64,000 bases of DNA from Crateriforma conspicua (GTDB taxonomy: Bacteria > Planctomycetota > Planctomycetia > Pirellulales > Pirellulaceae): positions 806,001 to 870,000 of the forward strand of contig NZ_CP036319.1 of NCBI RefSeq assembly GCF_007752935.1, given 5' to 3'. Below the pieces are notes generated by a model, which was given only the letters and a program-made list of their open reading frames with translations, was not told the DNA's origin and did not search any database. This document shows, one piece after another, positions 27,328 through 36,450 of this stretch. The position numbers were made by a program, and so were the translations under genes. Within the stretch, counting starts at the first letter, position 1, and every line of letters begins with the position of its first letter.

Positions 27328-27834
27328 ATGAGCAAGATTGAACTTGTCGCCGTCGACTATCAGAATTCCCAACATGCCAACGACCTGGTTGCGATGTTGG
27401 ATCACTATGCCAGCGACGTCAGCGGCGGTGGAGAGCCTTTGTCGGCGGAGGTTCGCCAGAACTTAGCATCGCGGTTGGCCAGCCGAAATGATGCCGACAG
27501 CGTGTTGGCGTACGTCGACGATCGCCCGGCCGGGCTGTTGAATTGCTTCGAAGGGTTTTCCACCTTCGCGGCGCGTCCGTTGTTGAACATCCACGACGTG
27601 ATCGTCCATCAAGACTATCGACGCCGTGGGATCGCCAGACGACTGTTGAATGCGGCCCGCGACATCGCGATTCGTCGCGGGTGTTGCAAGATGACGCTGG
27701 AGGTGTTGTCGGAAAACCGGGGCGCGGTGGCCGCTTATGAACAGTTCGGGTTCGAACGCTATCAACTGGACCCGACGTTTGGGGCCGCGGTCTTTATGGA
27801 AAACAAGTTAGGCGATGCCACGCCGCCCGCCTGA
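27328..27834 (+). CDS. GNAT-family N-acetyltransferase
   Basis: A 168-residue acetyl-CoA-dependent acetyltransferase. The chosen start at ATG 27328 gives a normal GNAT N-terminus, MSKIELVAVDYQNSQHANDL. The acetyl-CoA-binding motif A is HDVIVHQDYRRRGIARRLLN, matching the Q/RxxGxG/A consensus. The following motif B is MTLEVLSENRGAVAAYEQFG. These motifs resemble small-molecule and antibiotic acetyltransferases more than RimI, but the acceptor cannot be told. It lies tail-to-tail with a small cupin gene. No operon partner is obvious. Confidence 0.9.
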   Translation: MSKIELVAVDYQNSQHANDLVAMLDHYASDVSGGGEPLSAEVRQNLASRLASRNDADSVLAYVDDRPAGLLNCFEGFSTFAARPLLNIHDVIVHQDYRRRGIARRLLNAARDIAIRRGCCKMTLEVLSENRGAVAAYEQFGFERYQLDPTFGAAVFMENKLGDATPPA

Positions 27835-27913
27835 TTCGCAGCAAGATGCGGGGGCACTGGGTATGCCGAAACGCGAACCACGCCCCAAATACGGGCTACA
27901 CCGTTGGTAATCG

Positions 27914-28249
27914 TTAGTCCAAGACAAAGTCCAGGGTCTTGGAAAACTGGGTCAGCACCACACACCCGTGCTGGGAATGGTGGGGGCCGTGTTTCGTTCC
28001 CGCCTGAGCAAAGAAAACGGTGCCGGGACGATAGTGTTGGCCATTTTCGATGAAATCGCCTTCCAGCACGTAGACCAATTCGTCGGCGATGTCATGGTGG
28101 TGCGCCGGAATTTCAGCGCCCGCGTCCATCCGGGTCAGCACCGTCAGCCCCCCCGTATTCGGATTGGTGTTCAGGACCTTATTCGTGACGCCGGGAAAGT
28201 CGGACTCTTTCCAGGAAAAGTCGTCGGGATGACAAATCGAATCGTACAT
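27914..28249 (-). CDS. Small cupin-domain protein
   Basis: A 111-residue single-domain cupin. The first cupin motif has its metal ligands in IPAHHHDIADELVYVLEGDF (three consecutive His, then Glu), and the second is PGTVFFAQAGTKHGPHHSQH. It resembles the ChrR/anti-sigma-type or dioxygenase-like metal cupins, but it lacks an N-terminal zinc anti-sigma domain. The start at ATG 28249 (MYDSICHPDDFSWKES) was chosen because the 77 residues of upstream frame are not cupin-like. Its substrate is unknown. It shares no operon with the flanking genes. Confidence 0.87.
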   Translation of the reverse strand: MYDSICHPDDFSWKESDFPGVTNKVLNTNPNTGGLTVLTRMDAGAEIPAHHHDIADELVYVLEGDFIENGQHYRPGTVFFAQAGTKHGPHHSQHGCVVLTQFSKTLDFVLD

Positions 28250-28509
28250 CGAACGTTCCGTGGTCCAGTGGTGCTTGTCCGAAAGGGGAAGGGGCGGGAT
28301 GTTCCCTGCGGTGTGATGTCCAATCCTACCCCAGGACATCCGTTTCGACAGGCACCCGTCGCACATCAGTGACCTGTCCGCGACAATGGCGGTTGTCCAT
28401 GCTGAAACGGGTGCCGATGTGGGCCGGAGACGCGCGGCGTTTGTCATGGTGATGGCCGGCGTTAGTGATTCCTTGGGCAAAAGGGCATTTTTTCGAAGGG
28501 AGACAAGCG

Positions 28510-29388
28510 ATGGAACAATCCTGTTGCCCAGCAGTGCTGTGGCGATGCGTGACGCCTTGTTCCGCGACCGTTCTGGTCGTGTGGTTGGGCCTGTTTACGT
28601 CTTGCGCGGGGATGGCTTTGGCGGTTCCGCCAGAGTTTGCGCCCCAGCCGGTGGACGATGTGCCGCAAGATCCTCAGATCCGAGTGCCCGCCGAATTGCC
28701 GCCCGCTCCGACGCTTCGCACCCCCGATGCCGATGACGCGGTGATGAACAAGATCAAGGAAGCGTTGCAGGGAAACGGAGCCCCTGGTTCGGACGACCCC
28801 TCGATTCTGGGCGGAATTTTGGAGCACCTGCGCAGCAGCAAAAGCGTATTGCATGGATCAACGTTGGACCCTTCGCTGGTTCCGCACGCGTTGCCCCCGT
28901 CGGCACCGCCCCGACCGGCGAACGACGTGGCCGCAAAGTTGGCCGAACAGTTGTTGCGGACCGCACGTCAATTAGAAAAGTGGAATCGAACCGTGGGTGA
29001 TGCCGATCCGGCGACGATTCGGATGGTCGATGATTTGCGGCGACAAGCGGGCGTCGTGCTGGGATCACGGCCGATGGCCCATGGGCACCCGCTGACGCGG
29101 TCGGGCGATGGCGATCCGAATTGGAATTCCCCCTCCCGTGTCCCAGCCCGCAATCAAGACCACCGTCCCACCGACCCGCGCCGGCATCCGGTGCGCCCGA
29201 CCGAACATCAGCAGCCCGGACCGAATGTTCGTCCGGCGTTGCCCCCGCCCGCCCCGATACCGCCACGACCGATGGGTCATCCACCGACGCATGACGAGCT
29301 GCCCTTGGACGCCCCCAGCCTTTCGGTGCCCGATGCATTGGGTCCGCCGCCTGATGAGGTGCCATCGCTGAAGGTTTTGCCTCGTTGA
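28510..29388 (+). CDS. Secreted proline-rich protein of unknown function
   Basis: A 292-residue exported protein that I cannot place in a family. A signal peptide runs to about residue 38 (VLVVWLGLFTSCAGMALA). A short helical region follows (for example DAVMNKIKEALQGNG and LAEQLLRTARQLEKWNRTVG). The C-terminal 90 residues are rich in Pro, His, Arg and Asp (LPPPAPIPPRPMGHPPTHDE), which suggests an unstructured envelope or surface segment. The start is well supported by an AAGGGAGA ribosome site 7-14 nt before ATG 28510. The gene precedes the octahaem cytochrome by about 180 nt on the same strand. Confidence 0.7.
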   Translation: MEQSCCPAVLWRCVTPCSATVLVVWLGLFTSCAGMALAVPPEFAPQPVDDVPQDPQIRVPAELPPAPTLRTPDADDAVMNKIKEALQGNGAPGSDDPSILGGILEHLRSSKSVLHGSTLDPSLVPHALPPSAPPRPANDVAAKLAEQLLRTARQLEKWNRTVGDADPATIRMVDDLRRQAGVVLGSRPMAHGHPLTRSGDGDPNWNSPSRVPARNQDHRPTDPRRHPVRPTEHQQPGPNVRPALPPPAPIPPRPMGHPPTHDELPLDAPSLSVPDALGPPPDEVPSLKVLPR

Positions 29389-29568
29389 TTTCGTTGACTT
29401 GAACCACAATGGGATCTCCGGTGCGTCCGGCACGCGATGTGTCGAACAAGCCGATCAGGATCTGCCCGATGCAATGGTCGCGATGGCGACACAATTCCCC
29501 GCCCCGATTTGACGACTGACAGTCCCTTGACGCTCCGACCCGACGATTCTTCATCCCCTTCCTTTCGC

Positions 29569-31887
29569 ATGCGACGCGGTCGTGCGCGGTGGCCGCTATT
29601 GATCGTTGTCGCCACGCTGGTGGTCGTGACCGCCGCGGTTGCCGCCGATTATTGGTCGGCCAAGCCTGCCGAGTACCAGGCAACCTTTGTGGGGCGAGAG
29701 GCCTGCGTGGATTGTCACCAGGAAGAAGCCAAGCTGTATCAGGATTCTCATCACGATCTGGCCATGGATGTGGCGACCGATGAGACCGTCCTGGCGGATT
29801 TTGGTGACGTCACGTTCACGCAATACGGAATCACCAGCCGGTTTTATCGCGACGGCGACAAATTCATGGTGAACACCGAAGGCGAAACCGGAGAAATGGA
29901 GGACTTCGAAGTCAAGTACGTCTTTGGTTACACGCCGCTGCAAAACTACATGGTCGAATTCGATCGGCCCGATGACATGCCCGAAGACCAGGTCGCGCGA
30001 GTGCAAGTCTTGCGACTGACCTGGGACACCGAAAAAGGCGAATGGTTTTACCTGTCACCGCCAGACGTCTTTGAAAAGATGGAGCCCGACGATCCGTTGC
30101 ACTGGACCGGCATCGGACAGCGTTGGCAAATCATGTGCGCCGAATGTCATTCGACCAACTTGCAAGAAAACTTTGATCTGAAGACCAACCAGTACCACAC
30201 GACGTTTTCAGAAATCGACGTCAGCTGTGAAGCCTGTCACGGTCCGGGCAGTCTGCACGTGGAATTGGCCAACAGCCGGTCCTTGTTTTGGGATCGCAAC
30301 CATGGATATGGCCTGGCCAAACTGAAAGGCGATAATCCGCGTCCGCAGATTGAAACGTGCGCGCCCTGCCACAGTCGGCGGGCGTTGTTGGATGAAACCT
30401 TCCACCCCGGTGATCCCTATCACGATCATTTCCAGCTGGAAACGCTGACCGAAGCCACGTATCACGCCGACGGCCAAATCAAAGACGAAGTGTACGTCTA
30501 CGGATCCTTCATCCAAAGCAAGATGTACCACGAAAAAATTCGTTGTACCGATTGCCATGATCCGCATTCGTTGCAGCTCAAGTTCCCCGGCAATCAAGTC
30601 TGTACCAACTGTCACCAGCACGCCGCCGGCAAGTATGACGTCCCGTCGCACCATCACCACGAACCGGGCACCGAAGGGGCGATGTGCGTGAATTGCCACA
30701 TGCCCGATGCGACCTACATGGCGGTCGACCCGCGACGTGACCACAGCATGCGGGTGCCACGCCCGGATCTGTCCTTGGCGATCGGTACACCCAACGCCTG
30801 CAGCGATTGTCACGTGATGGATCAGCTGGAAGACGTCCGGAAACAGGTCAGCGACGAGGATCGGAAGACGATCGAAAAGATGTACCCGCTGGAGGAATAC
30901 GCCAATTGGTTGTTGGCCGCACAGGCGGGGATCAAGCCGGTGGCCGACGCGGTTCGCAAGACCGACCAGTGGTGCGAAGACGCCTGTGAAAAGTGGTACG
31001 GCGAAGACCGGCAAACGCCCAAACACTGGGGCGAAGACATTGCGGCGTTTCGTCGTGGTGACCCCGACGGTGTGAAGCGATTGATCAAGGTCGCCAAGAC
31101 TCGTGGTGGCTATCCCTATCCGCCCATTGCACGGGCCACGGCACTCCGCGAACTGACCCTTCGTCCGGTGGGTGACAGTGAACTGCGAGATATCGTCGAT
31201 GCGGCTAAGGAGATTTTGGCCGACACCACCGACGAACCCATCGTCCGCGCCGCGGCCGCCTCGGTCATGCAAGTCGCACCGCCCACGATGACGCGGAAGT
31301 CGTTGGTGCCCGCGCTCCAAGACACTTCACCGCTGGTGCGAGACGAAGCCACGCGGACACTGGCTCAATCGGATGCCTATGGCACGCTGACATCATCCGA
31401 GCGTACCCAAGTCGACCTAGCGCTGAAAAACGTCAAACAGACACTGATGATCGGTGGTGACCGTGGTGGTGCCCACATGACATGGGGCATCCTGAACGAA
31501 CGGACCGGGAAACTGGACGAAGCCGCCAAGGCATACCAAAACGCGCTGCGGATCCAACCGGCGATGACGGGCCCGCGAACGAACCTTGCGTCATTGTTGG
31601 AACGGATGGCGTCCCAGCAACCTGGACCGACCGCCGCACAATACCAGCAATACGCGGCTAAGCTGCGCGACGAAGAGTTGCCGTTGTTGATCCGCGACGC
31701 CAATCTGGCACCAGAGAACGCCGACGTCCAACATCGATGTGGACTGGCGCTGTACTTGGCAGGTCGCTATGACGAAGCGCTTCAGCGACTGGAATTGGCC
31801 GCAAGACTTGCTCCCGATGTCGACCAGTATCAGATGGTGGTCGAATTGATGAAGCAAAAGATGGCGGAAGAAGAAGCGTCGAAGTAG
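29569..31887 (+). CDS. Octahaem c-type cytochrome with C-terminal TPRs
   Basis: A 772-residue exported redox protein. The N-terminus is a signal anchor (ARWPLLIVVATLVVVTAAVA). Eight CxxCH haem-attachment motifs follow: CVDCH, CAECH, CEACH, CAPCH, CTDCH, CTNCH, CVNCH and CSDCH, the first at residues 46-50. The haem part resembles cytochrome c554/DmsE-type multihaem domains. The last 200 residues hold HEAT-like helices (SLVPALQDTSPLVRDEATR) and tetratricopeptide repeats (WGILNERTGKLDEAAKAYQN and LYLAGRYDEALQRLELA). ATG 29437 or TTG 29508 are alternative starts that add charged residues before the signal. Electron donor and acceptor are unknown; respiration of nitrogen or sulfur compounds is a guess only. 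Confidence 0.92.
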   Translation: MRRGRARWPLLIVVATLVVVTAAVAADYWSAKPAEYQATFVGREACVDCHQEEAKLYQDSHHDLAMDVATDETVLADFGDVTFTQYGITSRFYRDGDKFMVNTEGETGEMEDFEVKYVFGYTPLQNYMVEFDRPDDMPEDQVARVQVLRLTWDTEKGEWFYLSPPDVFEKMEPDDPLHWTGIGQRWQIMCAECHSTNLQENFDLKTNQYHTTFSEIDVSCEACHGPGSLHVELANSRSLFWDRNHGYGLAKLKGDNPRPQIETCAPCHSRRALLDETFHPGDPYHDHFQLETLTEATYHADGQIKDEVYVYGSFIQSKMYHEKIRCTDCHDPHSLQLKFPGNQVCTNCHQHAAGKYDVPSHHHHEPGTEGAMCVNCHMPDATYMAVDPRRDHSMRVPRPDLSLAIGTPNACSDCHVMDQLEDVRKQVSDEDRKTIEKMYPLEEYANWLLAAQAGIKPVADAVRKTDQWCEDACEKWYGEDRQTPKHWGEDIAAFRRGDPDGVKRLIKVAKTRGGYPYPPIARATALRELTLRPVGDSELRDIVDAAKEILADTTDEPIVRAAAASVMQVAPPTMTRKSLVPALQDTSPLVRDEATRTLAQSDAYGTLTSSERTQVDLALKNVKQTLMIGGDRGGAHMTWGILNERTGKLDEAAKAYQNALRIQPAMTGPRTNLASLLERMASQQPGPTAAQYQQYAAKLRDEELPLLIRDANLAPENADVQHRCGLALYLAGRYDEALQRLELAARLAPDVDQYQMVVELMKQKMAEEEASK

Positions 31888-31937
31888 TCCGCGTCGGTTC
31901 GTGGACCACTTCAACGGCTTTGCCCCAGGGTTGATGC

Positions 31938-32789
31938 CTAGTCCATCAAACGCATCAGTTGCGCGCCGATGGTGATCAAGTCGCCCGCGGGCGATCGCGT
32001 CACGCGCCGTGAATGCTCCGGTGCATGGATGTGTCGCGTTCCATAGGGTGCGGGCACGCTGCTGCGATACAAGCTGGACCGGTAGTCAAAATCACGCGTG
32101 TCAAATCGGTCGCACGATTGCGGCAAACCTGACGGAGTTCGGCGCGGCGCGCTGTCCAGCGGGCTGTAAGCACGATAGTCGTCGACGGTGATCCCACGGG
32201 GCGTCGCAGAAAAGATCGGCGGTACCGCCAATGTGCGTGGTGACGTGATCGGAGGAACGCTGATCGGCGGCGGAACCGGAATCGTTTGCGGAACGTTGGG
32301 CGTGATCGGTACCGACGACGACCGGTATCCGCCGTACGCGTATCCGGGATCCAGCGTCTGTGGCAGACGCGTCACCGCGCCGCCGTAGGCACCGCCCAGT
32401 TCCAAATGTGTCGATAGGATCGTGAAAGCGCGGCGGACATCGGTCCAGCAAGCGGACAAACGCGGATCGGCATAGCCGCTGGAAAACAACGTCGCTTCGA
32501 TCCGGTCCTGCAGACCCACCACATCGTAATATCGGTCCAACAATCGGTCCGTATTACGAGGGTCGCGGGCGGCGGTACGAAGCAGGTTGGCGGCCGAATT
32601 CAAACGATCGATCGCTCGTTCGGTGTACGAATCCAGGTATCGGGCGCGATCGCTGTGCGTTTCAAATTCGCGAACCGCGTCGCGGTAATAGTCGGCCGCC
32701 CGGTACAGTGGCGTGTCGTGATTGGCCAAGGCGACCGTTGCCGGAGCGATCGTCAATGCCAACAGAGTCAGGGTCCAAATGCGGGTCAT
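31938..32789 (-). CDS. Secreted protein of unknown function with Pro/Tyr/Arg-rich tail
   Basis: No family was recognised. With the start at ATG 32789 it has 283 residues: a clear signal peptide (RIWTLTLLALTIAPATVALA), then a helical domain of about 110 residues (AADYYRDAVREFETHSDRAR onward, with many Arg, Tyr and Asp). A proline-rich linker follows (TIPVPPPISVPPITSPRT), and then an Arg/Tyr/Ser-rich C-terminus. The longer frame to 32870 adds 27 residues before the signal and is less likely. It probably sits in the periplasm or on the cell surface. It is convergent with the octahaem cytochrome, 50 nt apart. Confidence 0.72.
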   Translation of the reverse strand: MTRIWTLTLLALTIAPATVALANHDTPLYRAADYYRDAVREFETHSDRARYLDSYTERAIDRLNSAANLLRTAARDPRNTDRLLDRYYDVVGLQDRIEATLFSSGYADPRLSACWTDVRRAFTILSTHLELGGAYGGAVTRLPQTLDPGYAYGGYRSSSVPITPNVPQTIPVPPPISVPPITSPRTLAVPPIFSATPRGITVDDYRAYSPLDSAPRRTPSGLPQSCDRFDTRDFDYRSSLYRSSVPAPYGTRHIHAPEHSRRVTRSPAGDLITIGAQLMRLMD

Positions 32790-33154
32790 GGTCAAATGCG
32801 TCCCTTGCGTGCGTGGGAGAGCCCGGGGGGGCGGTGAAAAAGTGCGTTCGGCCGTCGCGACCGATTTCAAGGGCCGTGAAACGCATCGCGGATGCCAGAA
32901 CGCTTTGCGACGCCCGGTTTATTGACGCAAATCACGTATATAAAGGAACTTACGCCTGTTTGGTCGGTTGGCCACGCGGAGTGGTGGGTGTTGTCGAAAT
33001 GATTTCACTTGCCTGTGCTCGCAGTCTCGTTTTGTTATCAATGTGATGTCGCTTGGGGTTGGATCGTTTCACGACAATCGTCTTGTCTTGGCACCGGCGG
33101 ATCGGCTAAACCGGTGGACGACACGCAACCGTCGAGCTTTCCGAAAGGATTCGG
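32790..33154. other. Gene-free region upstream of the lpxD operon
   Basis: This 365-nt divergent gap must contain the promoter of the lpxD-lpxI-ispE-spoVG group. An AT-rich patch near 32930-32945 contains TTGACG and TATATAA, but their spacing is about 9 nt, too short for a normal sigma-70 promoter. A 36-codon frame at 32892-33002 was judged not to be a gene. AAAGGA about 7 nt before ATG 33155 is a plausible ribosome site. Confidence 0.4.
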
Positions 33155-34210
33155 ATGACCATTTCAATCTCGGACTTGGCCGCCATGGTGGGTGGCAAGT
33201 TGATCGGAGACCCTTCCCGGATGATCACCGGGGCCAACCCGCCGGCCGAATGCCAGACGGGGCAAATCACTCTGTTGGACGAAGCCAAACGGGCCGAGGA
33301 ATTCGACCCGGGCTGTGCCGCCGCGGTCGTCACGCCGGTTGCCTTGGCCGACGGCATGGAAGCGGAGTGCGTTCAGATCGTCGTGGAGGATCCCCACGAA
33401 GCGTTCGGCAGGATCGTCGCCCATTTTCGTCCGCCACTGCCTGCGACCGTCCCGCAAGCCGGAATCGATCCCGACGCGCAGGTCGATCCGACCGCAGAAA
33501 TTCACCCAACGGCAACCGTGGCGGCCGGTACATTCATCGGTGCCCGAGTCCGGATCATGCCCGGTGTGGTGGTGGGCCAAGGCTGCACGATTGACGAAGA
33601 CTGCGTGTTGCATGCCGGCGTCGTGCTTTATTCTTACACCCGCTTGGAACCACGCGTCGTGCTTCACGCCGGCAGCGTCTTGGGTGCCCATGGATTCGGT
33701 TATCGCCAAGAAAACGGACGTCACGTCCCGACCGCCCAACTGGGATACGTGCACATCGAACGTGACGTGGAACTGGGGGCCTGTGTCACCGTTGACCGTG
33801 GCACGTATGGTGCGACGCGGATTTGCGAAGGCACCAAAGTCGACAACCAAGTGATGATCGGACACAACTGTCGGATCGGTCGTCACAATTTGATTTGCAG
33901 CCAAGTCGGCATTGCCGGCAGCTGTCACACCGGTGATTACGTCGTCTTGGCTGGTCAAGTCGGTTTGAAAGATCACATCAAGCTGGGTGACCAAACGATC
34001 GTCGGCGCCCAGGCCGGCGTGATGGAAGACAGCCAGGGTCACGAGGTTTTGCTGGGATCACCGGCGACCGGCCAGCGCGAACAGATGCAGATCATGGCGA
34101 CCGAACGAAAGTTGCCCGAGATGCGACGGGAACTGAAATCGCTGCGCAAGGAGTTGTCGTCGCTGCGTCAGATCGTCGGCGACGACGTGCCCGTTCGAAA
34201 GGCGGCGTGA
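33155..34210 (+). CDS. lpxD: UDP-3-O-acylglucosamine N-acyltransferase LpxD
   Basis: LpxD adds the second, N-linked acyl chain from acyl-ACP in lipid A synthesis. The 351-residue protein has the usual N-terminal uridine-binding domain (MTISISDLAAMVGGKLIGDP, IVEDPHEAFGRI). A left-handed parallel beta-helix follows, with hexapeptide repeats such as AEIHPTATVAAGTFIG. The catalytic-type histidine is His237 in MIGHNCRIG. The C-terminus ends in a charged coiled-coil stretch (MRRELKSLRKELSSLR). The ATG has a plausible AAAGGA ribosome site. It heads a tightly packed operon: lpxI begins 3 nt after its stop. Together with waaA it supports LPS in the envelope. Confidence 0.96.
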   Translation: MTISISDLAAMVGGKLIGDPSRMITGANPPAECQTGQITLLDEAKRAEEFDPGCAAAVVTPVALADGMEAECVQIVVEDPHEAFGRIVAHFRPPLPATVPQAGIDPDAQVDPTAEIHPTATVAAGTFIGARVRIMPGVVVGQGCTIDEDCVLHAGVVLYSYTRLEPRVVLHAGSVLGAHGFGYRQENGRHVPTAQLGYVHIERDVELGACVTVDRGTYGATRICEGTKVDNQVMIGHNCRIGRHNLICSQVGIAGSCHTGDYVVLAGQVGLKDHIKLGDQTIVGAQAGVMEDSQGHEVLLGSPATGQREQMQIMATERKLPEMRRELKSLRKELSSLRQIVGDDVPVRKAA

Positions 34211-34213
34211 TCC

Positions 34214-35131
34214 ATGACCCCGATTCGTGGTGCGGACGCGGCGGAGCCGATCGGGCTGATTGCCGGTTGGGGACGCTTGCCTGTGTTGGTGGCCCAAACG
34301 CTGAAAAGCAACGGGCATCCGGTGCATTGCATTGCGATCAACGGCCATGCATCGGCCGAATTGGAAGGCGTGTGTGACGCGGTCCAGTGGGCCGGCGTTG
34401 GCCGCATGGGCGGACACCTGCGATTCTTTCGTCGTCGTGGCGTGACCGGCGTGACGATGGCCGGCAAACTGTTCAAGTCGGATCTGTTGTATTCCCGATC
34501 GGTGTGGCGTCACTTGCCCGATTGGACCTGTGTCAGGGTGTTCGCGCCATTGTTGCTGGGACGTCGCCCCGATGCCCGCGACGACAGCCTGCTGACCGCA
34601 GTGACCGAACTTTATCTACGTCAGGGAATTGCGGTTCATGCCGCGACCGATTTGGCTCCGGAGTTGCTCGTGAATCAGGGACATTTGGCCGGTCCGTCGC
34701 CTAGGCCCGCGTTGCAATCCGATGCCCGCGCCGGTTGGCGGGTGGCGCGTCAGATGGGCGGGCTGGATATCGGACAGACGATCACCATCAAAGACGGGAC
34801 CGTGATCGCCGTTGAAGCGATTGAGGGAACCGACGCCTGTATCCAACGCACCGGTCAGCTGTGTTCTCGCGGCGGATGGACGTTGGTCAAAGTGGCCAAG
34901 CCGGACCAAGACATGCGGTTTGATGTTCCCACGATCGGTCCGCAAACGATCGCCAACGTTCATGCCGCCGGCGGCAAAGCGATTGTCATTGAAGCGGAAC
35001 GGACGATCGTCGTCGACCAAGATCAAACCTACCGCGATGCCAGTCGCGCAGGGATTTCCATCATCGCCTATGATGACGCCGATGTTTGCGGGTCATCGAC
35101 CGAAGAGACGGTGGTTCGACGTGCCGCTTGA
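34214..35131 (+). CDS. lpxI: UDP-2,3-diacylglucosamine pyrophosphatase LpxI
   Basis: LpxI hydrolyses UDP-2,3-diacylglucosamine to lipid X and UMP; it replaces LpxH in many bacteria. The 305-residue length fits. The N-terminal domain begins IGLIAGWGRLPVLVAQTLKS. The conserved C-terminal catalytic region reads LVKVAKPDQDMRFDVPTIGP, matching the family consensus (KPxQDxRFDxPxIG). EAIEGTDACIQR, also typical, comes before it. It starts 3 nt after lpxD and ends 21 nt before ispE, so these genes are co-transcribed. The choice of LpxI over LpxH is consistent with planctomycete lipid A pathways as far as known. Confidence 0.95.
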   Translation: MTPIRGADAAEPIGLIAGWGRLPVLVAQTLKSNGHPVHCIAINGHASAELEGVCDAVQWAGVGRMGGHLRFFRRRGVTGVTMAGKLFKSDLLYSRSVWRHLPDWTCVRVFAPLLLGRRPDARDDSLLTAVTELYLRQGIAVHAATDLAPELLVNQGHLAGPSPRPALQSDARAGWRVARQMGGLDIGQTITIKDGTVIAVEAIEGTDACIQRTGQLCSRGGWTLVKVAKPDQDMRFDVPTIGPQTIANVHAAGGKAIVIEAERTIVVDQDQTYRDASRAGISIIAYDDADVCGSSTEETVVRRAA

Positions 35132-35152
35132 GTCTTCTGCGCGATCGGAACC

Positions 35153-36244
35153 ATGTCCAAAACGAACGCATCGCAAATACGGATGCTTTGCCCGGCAAAG
35201 CTGAATCTGTTTTTGGAGTTGTGCAAACGCCGCGACGACGGATACCACGACATCGATACGGTGATGGTGGCCATCGACTTGGTGGATGAATTGCAAATCC
35301 GTGTTCGGCAACAGCCCGGCATTTCACTGCAAGTGGACTGGTTGCCTTCGCGTCACGAGCTTTCCTGTCAACTGGGCGTCGAACCATCTTCGAAAGCTGC
35401 GACGGGGGCCGATGACCAGGGCGATCCATCACTTGCACCGGAGTCCGCGGCATCATTGCTGGACATCCCCTGCGATGAACGGAATCTGGTTTGGCGGGCT
35501 GCCGAAGCCGCGGTTAAACACTTCGGTTTGGATCTTGGATTTGAAATCACGCTTGGTAAACGCATCCCGGCCGGTGCGGGCATGGGCGGTGCCAGCAGCA
35601 ACGCGGCGATGACGCTGTTGGCGATCGCCACCTTGGTCGGACGCCAGGGCGACCTTGATTCCCTGCACGGCTTGGCCGCCGACATCGGCAGTGACGTTCC
35701 CTTTTTCTTGCGGCTGCCGCCGGTCCCGGATCCGGCCGGCACTGCGCCCGCGGGCACTCGAAACGGCAGCGAAAATTCAGCTGCGTCAATTTCGCCGGTT
35801 GCCTGGGCAACCGGTCGCGGTGAAGTCTTGCAGCCGGTTCCCATCGGCGGCCGGCTGAATTTCGTCATCGTCTACCCGGCGATCGCATTGTCGACGGCTC
35901 GGGTTTATCAGGGGGCCACCGTGCCCGATTCGCCAATATCTTCGGCACCACTACGAAAGAGCCTGCAGACCTTGGCGATCAGCGAAATCGGGCAATTTAT
36001 GGAGAATCGGTTGACCGAGCCGGCACGGAAAATTGCGTCTCGGATCGATGAAATTCACGAATCTATGTGGCAAAGCGGTCTGAAAGGGGTTCAATTAACG
36101 GGTAGCGGTTCGGCCAGTTTCGGGATAGCGGATACCCCCAAATCGGCCGGCTCGGCGGCTGTGACGCTGCGTCAGCAATTATGCCCCGGTGCACGAGTGA
36201 TGACAGCGTGTTCGTTGCCTCCGCCCGCACAGACTCAGACGTGA
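35153..36244 (+). CDS. ispE: 4-diphosphocytidyl-2-C-methyl-D-erythritol kinase IspE
   Basis: IspE phosphorylates CDP-methylerythritol in the MEP isoprenoid pathway. This GHMP kinase has 363 residues, longer than the usual 280-310. The start region LCPAKLNLFLELCKRRDDGY carries the catalytic Lys. ATP is bound by PAGAGMGGASSNAA. The Asp in DIGSDVPFFL is the catalytic base. Extra length comes from two variable insertions: one of about 35 residues after QVDWLPSRHE, rich in Ala/Ser/Asp, and one around VPDPAGTAPAGTRNGSENSA. Both are likely surface loops. It sits third in the lpxD operon, coupling isoprenoid supply to envelope synthesis. Confidence 0.95.
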   Translation: MSKTNASQIRMLCPAKLNLFLELCKRRDDGYHDIDTVMVAIDLVDELQIRVRQQPGISLQVDWLPSRHELSCQLGVEPSSKAATGADDQGDPSLAPESAASLLDIPCDERNLVWRAAEAAVKHFGLDLGFEITLGKRIPAGAGMGGASSNAAMTLLAIATLVGRQGDLDSLHGLAADIGSDVPFFLRLPPVPDPAGTAPAGTRNGSENSAASISPVAWATGRGEVLQPVPIGGRLNFVIVYPAIALSTARVYQGATVPDSPISSAPLRKSLQTLAISEIGQFMENRLTEPARKIASRIDEIHESMWQSGLKGVQLTGSGSASFGIADTPKSAGSAAVTLRQQLCPGARVMTACSLPPPAQTQT

Positions 36245-36450
36245 CAACCGTGAACCCGTATTTCCGGATCCGACGCACCGCCCTGCCCCGTGCGGCAGCC
36301 CGCTTCCTTTGCAGGCCGCCGTCCCTTGGTTTGATCAGAAACCATCGTGGGCCTTTGGGCGTGTCCAGCGCAGTGTTGGGACCGGTCATCAGGATTCGCC
36401 AGCGACAAGTTCGGCCCCACGACGTGACGGCAAGTTAGGGAGGGTGTTCG

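Noticed and set aside
32918-32947. Promoter-like TTGACG ... TATATAA
   Set aside because: The spacing is about 9 nt rather than 16-18, so it cannot be a normal sigma-70 promoter.
32892-33002. 36-codon forward frame upstream of lpxD
   Set aside because: Short, no ribosome site, no recognisable composition; chance frames of this length are common.
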